Shown here: one piece after another, positions 5,632 through 10,578 of the stretch
Layout: every line of letters starts with the position of its first letter
Numbering within the stretch: position 1 is the stretch's first letter
Assembly (NCBI GenBank): GCA_937916075.1
Contig: CALGHW010000056.1
Location: 1 to 10,578 of the forward strand
DNA: 10,578 bases
Origin: an uncultured Prevotella sp.
GTDB lineage: Bacteria; Bacteroidota; Bacteroidia; Bacteroidales; Bacteroidaceae
Reading direction: 5' to 3'
Position numbers and translations under genes: made by a program
Notes under the pieces: generated by a model
Database searches by the model: none
Seen by the model: only the letters and a program-made list of their open reading frames with translations
What the model was told of the DNA's origin: nothing

Positions 5632-7896
5632 ATGGCCGAACTTCCCGCACTCGTAAAAGACCTGGCACTCATATTGATAGTGGCCGGTACCGTCACCTTG
5701 ATATTCAAGAAATTGCGCCAGCCACTGGTGCTGGGCTATATCGTGGCCGGATTTTTGGTGAGTCCGCAGATGCCCTATACCATGAGCGTGGTGGACCATG
5801 TCGATGTGGATACCTGGGCCAATATCGGGGTCATCTTCCTGCTCTTCTCCTTGGGACTCGACTTCTCCTTCAAGAAAATCATCAAGATGGGCGCCGCGCC
5901 CGTGATAGCGGCCGTGACCATCATCTTCTGCATGATGATGTCGGGCGTGACGGTGGGCAAGCTCTTCGGGTGGAGCCAGATGGACTGTCTCTTCCTGGGC
6001 GGTATGCTCGCCATGAGTTCCACCACCATCATCTATAAGGCTTTCGACGACATAGGACTGGGCCAGCAGCGCTTTGCCGGCTTGGTGATGAGCGTGCTCA
6101 TCCTGGAGGACGTGCTGGCCATCGTCATGATGGTCATGCTCTCGGCCATTGCCCAGGGCAGCAGCCCCGATGGCGGACAGATGCTGGAGAGCGTGGCCCG
6201 CATCGGCTTCTTCCTGGTGTTGTGGTTTGTGGTGGGCATATTCCTCATCCCCCTGTTGCTGCGCCATTGCCGCAAGCTGATGAATGCCGAGACCCTGCTC
6301 GTCGTGTCGCTCGGCCTGTGCTGCCTGATGGCCGTGGTGTCTACCGAGGTGGGCTTCAGCAGCGCCTTTGGCGCCTTTGTGATGGGCAGCATCCTGGCCG
6401 AGACTGTCGAGGCCGACCGGATAGTGAAAGTGGTGGAGCCGGTGAAGAATCTGTTTGGCGCCATCTTTTTTATCTCTGTGGGTATGCTCGTGGAGCCCCG
6501 TGTCATTGTGGACTATGCCTGGCCCATCGTGGCCATTGTGCTGACCATCCTCGTGGGGCAGGCCGTGTTTGGGTCGTTGGGCTACCTGCTCAGCGGACAG
6601 ACCCTCAAGACGGCCATGCGCTGTGGCTTCTCGATGGCTCAAATCGGTGAGTTTGCCTTCATCATCGCCTCGCTCGGCTTGTCGCTCGGTGTCATCAGCC
6701 GTTTCCTTTATCCAGTGGTGGTGGCCGTGAGTGTCATTACCACGTTTCTCACCCCTTACATGATACGCCTGGCCACGCCCTGTTACGCCCTGTTGGAGCG
6801 TAGGTTGCCCCGCCGGGTGGTGTCGGCCCTCAACCATATCACGCTGGGCCATCCGTCGGCCGCCGCCGCCACCAGCCGTTGGCGCAGCTTGTTGCGCCAG
6901 TTGTTGGTCAACACGGTGGTCTACGCCATTCTTTCCACGGCTGTCATCGTGGTGATGTTCTCTTTCTTCCTGCCCTTGGTGGCCCGGCTGTTGCCCGGTC
7001 ATGACTGGGCTGTCCGCCTGTTGTGCGGTCTGCTCACCATCGTGCTGATGGGCCCCTTCCTGCGGGCCATGGTGATGAAGAAAAACCACAGCGAGGAGTT
7101 TAAGACCTTGTGGAGCGAGAGCCGGCTCAACCATCTGCCGCTTATCTTCACCATCGTGGTGCGCATCGTGATAGCCTCGGGCTTTGTGTTCTACGTGTGC
7201 TACAGCTTGAGCCGTTTTGCCCCGGCTCTGTTGCTGAGCGTGGCCTTGTGCTTGGTGGCCGTGATGATTTATTCGCGGCGGCTCAAGAGCAGCAGCATCC
7301 GGCTGGAGCGTATGTTTATCCAGAACCTCCGTTCGCGCGACATCCAGGCGCAGGTGGAGGGACGCAAGCGCCCCCTGTATGAGGGCCACCTGCTGGACCG
7401 CGATATCCACATGGCCGAACTCGACGTGCCGGCCTCCTCGCTCTGGGCCGGCAAGACGCTGCGCGAGTTGGCCTTGCGCTCGCGCTTCGGGGTCGATGTG
7501 AGCAGTATTCTGCGTGCCGGCCACCGGGTGAACATCCCCGACGGCGACACAGTAGTTTTCCCCGGCGACCGCCTGCAGGCCATCGGTGGCGACGACCAAC
7601 TCTCGCGCCTGGCCGACGGGCTCAAGGCCGAGGTATATTCCGACGATGCCGCCGATATCGAGAGCCATGAGATGCGCCTGCGCCAGATTGTGCTCACGGG
7701 GCGCAGTCCCTTTGTGGGCAAGACCCTCTCGGAGAGCGGCATCCGTGAGGTATACGGCTGCATGGTGGTGGGGCTGGAAGAAGGTAGGGAAACCCTGTCG
7801 AGAGTCAGTCCCACACGTCGGTTTGCCAAGGGCGACATCCTCTGGGTGGTGGGCGAGGAGCCCGACTTGGAGACCTTGGAGGCGGTGAAGAAATGA
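5632..7896 (+). CDS. Kef/CPA2-type cation:proton antiporter with extra membrane segments and two RCK_C domains
   Basis: A 754-residue inner-membrane transporter. Residues about 5-380 form the sodium/proton-exchanger fold of the CPA2 family. They include Ser-Ser-Thr-Thr-Ile-Ile (129-134), an acidic Glu159-Asp160 pair in the Leu-Glu-Asp-Val-Leu-Ala segment where ion-binding residues lie in relatives, Phe-Gly-Ala-Phe-Val-Met-Gly (246-252), and Gly-Glu-Phe-Ala-Phe (339-343). About four further hydrophobic segments follow (425-450, 460-482, 500-524, 528-547). Two tandem RCK_C/TrkA_C domains close the protein (about 592-665 and 678-750). No RCK_N Rossmann domain with a glycine-rich loop is seen. 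It probably exchanges K+ or Na+ for protons, gated by a ligand on RCK_C. The start is the ATG at 5632, 55 bp after lptD with no promoter between, so the genes are probably cotranscribed. The ion and gating ligand are unknown. Confidence 0.88.
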   Translation: MAELPALVKDLALILIVAGTVTLIFKKLRQPLVLGYIVAGFLVSPQMPYTMSVVDHVDVDTWANIGVIFLLFSLGLDFSFKKIIKMGAAPVIAAVTIIFCMMMSGVTVGKLFGWSQMDCLFLGGMLAMSSTTIIYKAFDDIGLGQQRFAGLVMSVLILEDVLAIVMMVMLSAIAQGSSPDGGQMLESVARIGFFLVLWFVVGIFLIPLLLRHCRKLMNAETLLVVSLGLCCLMAVVSTEVGFSSAFGAFVMGSILAETVEADRIVKVVEPVKNLFGAIFFISVGMLVEPRVIVDYAWPIVAIVLTILVGQAVFGSLGYLLSGQTLKTAMRCGFSMAQIGEFAFIIASLGLSLGVISRFLYPVVVAVSVITTFLTPYMIRLATPCYALLERRLPRRVVSALNHITLGHPSAAAATSRWRSLLRQLLVNTVVYAILSTAVIVVMFSFFLPLVARLLPGHDWAVRLLCGLLTIVLMGPFLRAMVMKKNHSEEFKTLWSESRLNHLPLIFTIVVRIVIASGFVFYVCYSLSRFAPALLLSVALCLVAVMIYSRRLKSSSIRLERMFIQNLRSRDIQAQVEGRKRPLYEGHLLDRDIHMAELDVPASSLWAGKTLRELALRSRFGVDVSSILRAGHRVNIPDGDTVVFPGDRLQAIGGDDQLSRLADGLKAEVYSDDAADIESHEMRLRQIVLTGRSPFVGKTLSESGIREVYGCMVVGLEEGRETLSRVSPTRRFAKGDILWVVGEEPDLETLEAVKK

Positions 7897-7913
7897 GCGT
7901 CATCTTCTTTTTT
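7887..7913 (+). terminator. Weak intrinsic terminator overlapping the antiporter stop codon
   Basis: GAAGA-AA-TGA (7887-7896) can pair with TCATCTTC (7900-7907) as eight base pairs with a two-base bulge and a GCG loop, followed by six T residues. The stem is short and includes the stop codon. Plausible as the end of the lptD-kef operon, but not strong. Confidence 0.4.
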
Positions 7914-7924
7914 AAACTTTTTCA

Positions 7925-7956
7925 TTTCATCATGTCGCCCATTTGCATTACCTTTG
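7925..7956 (+). promoter_or_regulatory. Bacteroidota-type promoter for pepT
   Basis: TACCTTTG (7949-7956) is a full match to the -7 consensus. A degenerate TTTC (7925-7928) lies 20 bp upstream in place of TTTG. Transcription would start near 7962, giving an A-rich leader of about 30 nt before the ATG at 7992. Confidence 0.6.
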
Positions 7957-7991
7957 CATCATCAATATAATCATATAGACATAACAAGAAT

Positions 7992-9215
7992 ATGGACATT
8001 ACCGAAAGATTTCTGAACTACACCAAGTTTGACACCCAGTCGGCCGAAGAGAGTCAGAGTGTGCCCAGCACGCCCAAGCAACTGCTCTTTGCCGAATATC
8101 TCAAGAAAGAACTGGAGCGCGAAGGACTCTCCGATGTGGAGCTCGACGACAAGGGCTATATCTACGCCACGCTCAAGTCTAACATGAAGACCCCCGTGCC
8201 CACCATCGGCTTTATCAGCCACTATGACACCAGCCCCGACTGCAGCGGAGCCGACATCCATCCGCGCATTGTCCGCGGCTACGACGGGTCGGACATCCTC
8301 CTGTCGGAGGGCATCGTGTCGTCGCCCAAGAAGTTTCCCGAGCTGTTGTCGCATGTGGGCGAGGACCTTATCGTCACCGACGGCCACACCCTGCTCGGCG
8401 CCGACGACAAGGCCGGTATCGCCGAGATAGTGCAGGCCATGTGCTATCTGCGCGACCACAAGGAAATCAAGCATGGCGACATCCGCGTGGGCTTCAATCC
8501 CGACGAGGAGATAGGCATGGGCGCCCACCACTTTGACGTGGAGAAGTTTGGCTGTGAGTGGGCCTACACCATGGACGGCGGTGACCTGGGCGACCTGGAG
8601 TTTGAGAATTTTAATGCAGCCTCGGCCAAGATTGTCATCAAGGGCGTGAGCGTGCATCCGGGCTATGCCAAGGGCAAGATGGTCAACGCCAACCGCCTGG
8701 CCGTAGAGTTTGCCTCGATGCTGCCGGCCGACGAGACCCCCGAGACCACCGAGGGCTACCAGGGCTTCTACCACTTGCTGGGCATCAAGTCGAACATCGA
8801 GCAGGCCACCCTGTCTTACATTATCCGCGACCACGACCGCGACCGCTTTGAGGACCGCAAGGACTTTATCGAGGACTGTGTGCGCCGCATGAATGAGAAG
8901 TATGGCGAGGGTACGGTCACAGCCGACGTGAACGACCAGTATTACAACATGAAAGAGAAGATAGACCCCAATATGCATGTCATCGACCTCGTGCTGAAAG
9001 CCATGCAGGAGTGTGGCGTACCGCCCCGTGTGGAGCCTATCCGTGGCGGTACGGACGGCGCGCAGCTCAGTTTCCGCGGACTGCCTTGCCCCAACATCTT
9101 CGCTGGCGGTGTCAACTTCCATGGCCCCTATGAGTTTGTGTCCATCCAGGTGATGGAGAAAGCCATGCAGGTGGTGGTCAAGTTATGCGAGCTCACGGCC
9201 AGCTATAACGAATAA
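7992..9215 (+). CDS. pepT: Peptidase T (tripeptide aminopeptidase), M20 metallopeptidase
   Basis: A 407-residue cytosolic di-zinc aminopeptidase that removes the N-terminal residue from tripeptides. The catalytic set of the PepT branch of family M20B is complete. His77 and Asp79 lie in Ser-His-Tyr-Asp-Thr. Asp139, the bridging ligand, lies in Gly-Ala-Asp-Asp-Lys-Ala-Gly. General base Glu172 and zinc ligand Glu173 lie in Pro-Asp-Glu-Glu-Ile-Gly, Asp195 in Met-Asp-Gly-Gly, and His377 in Asn-Phe-His-Gly-Pro-Tyr-Glu. Arg351-Gly-Gly-Thr-Asp matches the substrate-binding loop. The dimerisation (lid) domain falls at about 205-325. Length and residue spacing agree closely with E. coli PepT (408 residues; His78, Asp140, Glu173, Asp196, His379). 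It has its own promoter and ends at a shared bidirectional terminator. No anomalies seen. Confidence 0.97.
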   Translation: MDITERFLNYTKFDTQSAEESQSVPSTPKQLLFAEYLKKELEREGLSDVELDDKGYIYATLKSNMKTPVPTIGFISHYDTSPDCSGADIHPRIVRGYDGSDILLSEGIVSSPKKFPELLSHVGEDLIVTDGHTLLGADDKAGIAEIVQAMCYLRDHKEIKHGDIRVGFNPDEEIGMGAHHFDVEKFGCEWAYTMDGGDLGDLEFENFNAASAKIVIKGVSVHPGYAKGKMVNANRLAVEFASMLPADETPETTEGYQGFYHLLGIKSNIEQATLSYIIRDHDRDRFEDRKDFIEDCVRRMNEKYGEGTVTADVNDQYYNMKEKIDPNMHVIDLVLKAMQECGVPPRVEPIRGGTDGAQLSFRGLPCPNIFAGGVNFHGPYEFVSIQVMEKAMQVVVKLCELTASYNE

Positions 9216-9283
9216 GCACCTGTCGTCGCTGACCAACTGCGACAGTGCGGATACAGGGGCGTGTATTGTCAAGGCCCCGAAAA

Positions 9284-9331
9284 AAGAAATCCTAACTACT
9301 TGAACCTGAGTAGTTAGGATTTCTTCTTTTT
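9284..9331. terminator. Bidirectional intrinsic terminator between pepT and the ROK kinase
   Basis: A perfect 17-bp stem (9284-9300 pairing with 9309-9325) has an eight-base loop that can add two G-U pairs around AACC. CTTTTT follows on the plus strand, and a run of A (9280-9285) supplies a U tract on the minus strand. It sits between convergent genes, 68 bp after the pepT stop and 35 bp beyond the ROK stop, and can serve both. Confidence 0.92.
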
Positions 9332-9366
9332 ATAGAATAGCAAACATCATTAGATGCTCATCCGCA

Positions 9367-10347
9367 TTATTTCTGTATATCCCATCCGATGGCGCTGGCA
9401 CCCAGCACGGCGGCCGACGAACCGTCGAGGCCGCTGAGCAGGAATTTGGCCTTGCCCTTGAACACATTCATCACATGAGCGTCGTAAGCCTCGCGCAGCG
9501 GGCGCATGAGCAAGTCGCCCGCCTTGGTCAGACCGCCGAAGAAGATAAACGCCTCGGGGCTGCAGAAAGTGGCGAAATCGGCACAAGCCTCGCCCAGCAT
9601 CCGGCCCGTGAAGTCGAACACACGGTGGGCCAGGGCGTCGCCCCGTCCGGCGGCCAGACTCACGTCGAGCGAGGTGATGGCCTCAGGGTCCATTTCGCGC
9701 AACAGCGAAGGCTCGTCGGACGACTGGAGCATCTCGCGGGCCGTCCGGGCCACACCCGTGGCCGAGCAATAAGCCTCCAGACATCCCGTGCGTCCGCAGC
9801 CGCAGGAGCGTCCGTTCTCCCGCACCATCGTCACGTGTCCCAGCTCGCCGGCCAGTCCGTCGGATCCATACACCAACTGTCCGTTTACCACGATGCCCGA
9901 GCCCACGCCCGTGCCCAAGGTGATGACGATGAAGTTCTTCATGCCCCGGGCCACGCCGTAAGCCATCTCGCCGATGGCGGCCGCGTTGGCGTCGTTGGTG
10001 ATGGCCACGGGTATGCCCAGCTTGTCGGAGAAGAGCTTGGCCAGGGGCACCGTCTGCTTGGCCCACACGATGTTGGGCGCCTTTTCGATGGTGCCGGTAT
10101 AATAGTTGCTGTTGGGCGCGCCGATGCCCATTGCTTTGATTTTGTCGATGCCGCCCACCTGGTCGATGATAATCTGCAGCGCCTCGATAGAAGCCGCCAC
10201 ATAGTCGTCCACATGGTCGTAACCCTGGGTCTTGATGGCTGTGGTGGCCTTGATGTCACCACGGCTGTCCACGATGCCGAAAACGGAGTTGGTGCCTCCG
10301 AGGTCCAAACCGATAACGTAAGGTTTGATAGCTGATTGTGAGTCCAT
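9367..10347 (-). CDS. ROK-family sugar kinase (glucokinase-like)
   Basis: A 326-residue cytosolic ROK kinase, predicted to phosphorylate a hexose such as glucose or an N-acetylhexosamine with ATP. The phosphate loop Gly-Leu-Asp-Leu-Gly-Gly-Thr-Asn lies at 13-20, and the catalytic Asp119 in Asn-Asp-Ala-Asn-Ala-Ala. A second nucleotide-binding segment, Leu-Gly-Thr-Gly-Val-Gly-Ser-Gly, spans 144-151. Sugar contacts are Glu168 and His171 in Gly-Glu-Leu-Gly-His. The ROK zinc site is His171 with Cys182, Cys184 and Cys189 (Cys-Gly-Cys-Gly-Arg-Thr-Gly-Cys-Leu-Glu). There is no N-terminal helix-turn-helix, so this is a kinase rather than a NagC/XylR-type repressor. The length fits ROK glucokinases. 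It is divergent from the LysE-type gene and preceded by its own promoter. Glucokinase is the best guess; Bacteroidota ROK kinases can also act on N-acetylglucosamine. Confidence 0.93.
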   Translation of the reverse strand: MDSQSAIKPYVIGLDLGGTNSVFGIVDSRGDIKATTAIKTQGYDHVDDYVAASIEALQIIIDQVGGIDKIKAMGIGAPNSNYYTGTIEKAPNIVWAKQTVPLAKLFSDKLGIPVAITNDANAAAIGEMAYGVARGMKNFIVITLGTGVGSGIVVNGQLVYGSDGLAGELGHVTMVRENGRSCGCGRTGCLEAYCSATGVARTAREMLQSSDEPSLLREMDPEAITSLDVSLAAGRGDALAHRVFDFTGRMLGEACADFATFCSPEAFIFFGGLTKAGDLLMRPLREAYDAHVMNVFKGKAKFLLSGLDGSSAAVLGASAIGWDIQK

Positions 10348-10395
10348 AGATGATTACCTGATATTTTAAGTTTTAATGTTATAAAATGTTTGTCG

Positions 10396-10427
10396 CAAAG
10401 GTATTAAAAAAAGGGCGACAAGACAAA
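10396..10427 (-). promoter_or_regulatory. Bacteroidota-type promoter for the ROK kinase
   Basis: On the minus strand TTTG (10427-10424) is followed after 20 bp by TACCTTTG (10403-10396), an exact match to the -33/-7 pattern. The leader is about 45 nt and AT-rich. Confidence 0.75.
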
Positions 10428-10443
10428 GATTTAGGTTCAAAAA

Positions 10444-10475
10444 CTTGTATATATCGTATATTTTTAGCAATTTTG
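10444..10475 (+). promoter_or_regulatory. Promoter for the LysE-type gene
   Basis: CTTG (10444-10447) and CAATTTTG (10468-10475) are 20 bp apart. The -7 box departs from consensus at its first base (C for T). The box ends 8 bp before the ATG, so the leader would be only a few bases. It is back to back with the ROK promoter, with 16 bp between their -33 elements. Confidence 0.45.
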
Positions 10476-10483
10476 CATCCGTT

Positions 10484-10578
10484 ATGCCGTTTCCGATACA
10501 TATAGACATATTGAATTTCATCTTCAAGGGGATGCTTATCGGCATGATAGCATCAGCTCCGATGGGGCCTGTCGGCGT
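10484..10578 (+). CDS. LysE/RhtB-family exporter, N-terminal fragment
   Basis: Only the first 31 codons are in the window. After a short polar N-terminus the frame reads a first membrane span carrying Gly16-Met-Leu-Ile-Gly20 and Ser24-Ala-Pro-Met-Gly-Pro-Val-Gly31. This matches the first transmembrane helix of LysE/RhtB translocators, which usually have a Gly-x-x-x-Gly followed by a Pro-Gly-Pro type turn. Members are inner-membrane exporters of amino acids or related metabolites. The start at ATG 10484 gives a normal-length N-terminus. The substrate cannot be told from the fragment. Confidence 0.72.
   Translation, partial: MPFPIHIDILNFIFKGMLIGMIASAPMGPVG

Noticed and set aside
5623..7668. 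681-codon minus-strand open frame opposite the antiporter
   Set aside because: The translation is a His/Gln/Gly/Ala-rich low-complexity string with no domain, an antisense shadow of GC-rich membrane-protein codons.
7971..9122. 383-codon minus-strand open frame opposite pepT
   Set aside because: The sense strand encodes a complete peptidase T with all metal ligands; the antisense frame has no family features.
9475..10335. 286-codon plus-strand open frame opposite the ROK kinase
   Set aside because: It is a shadow of a ROK kinase with intact motifs and has no promoter of its own.

Overview
The window looks like chromosomal DNA from a member of the Bacteroidota, most likely a Prevotella-like Bacteroidales. 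Three things point there. Five of six recognisable promoters carry the Bacteroidota -7 box TAnnTTTG (the sixth has CAATTTTG), most with a TTG or TTTG about 20 bp upstream. Leaders are A-rich and lack good Shine-Dalgarno sites. The gene families (long OstA/LptD-like barrel, Kef antiporter with tandem RCK_C domains, PepT, ROK kinase) are typical of that group. Coding regions are GC-rich and the promoters AT-rich. I see no phage, transposase, CRISPR array, tRNA or rRNA.

Layout. On the minus strand, positions 1-1187 hold a short operon: a GNAT acetyltransferase followed 10 bp later by a secreted SGNH/GDSL hydrolase that runs off the left edge. A divergent promoter region (about 1188-1434) separates it from a plus-strand Bax inhibitor-1 family membrane protein (1435-2157), which ends at a strong intrinsic terminator. 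Next comes a gene-free stretch of about 460 bp (2242-2705). It holds an array of four 22-bp units, each an imperfect palindrome, bounded by perfect 12-bp inverted arms, plus a 10-bp direct repeat and two tight hairpins.

Positions 2706-7896 are a probable two-gene plus-strand operon: an LptD-like outer-membrane protein of about 956 residues and a 754-residue Kef/CPA2-type cation:proton antiporter with two C-terminal RCK_C (TrkA_C) domains. Peptidase T (pepT, 7992-9215) follows from its own promoter. It converges on a ROK-family sugar kinase (9367-10347, minus strand), and the two share a 17-bp-stem bidirectional terminator. The kinase is divergent from a LysE/RhtB-type exporter whose first 31 codons are visible at the right edge.

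The genes are mainly housekeeping: envelope biogenesis (LptD-like), ion homeostasis (Kef-like and BI-1-like), peptide and sugar use (PepT, ROK) and export (LysE). I do not see an evident new multigene system. The least explained signals are the palindromic array at 2370-2461, the near-leaderless starts of the LptD-like and LysE genes, the antiporter's domain arrangement, and a possible 8-codon leader ORF before the BI-1 gene.
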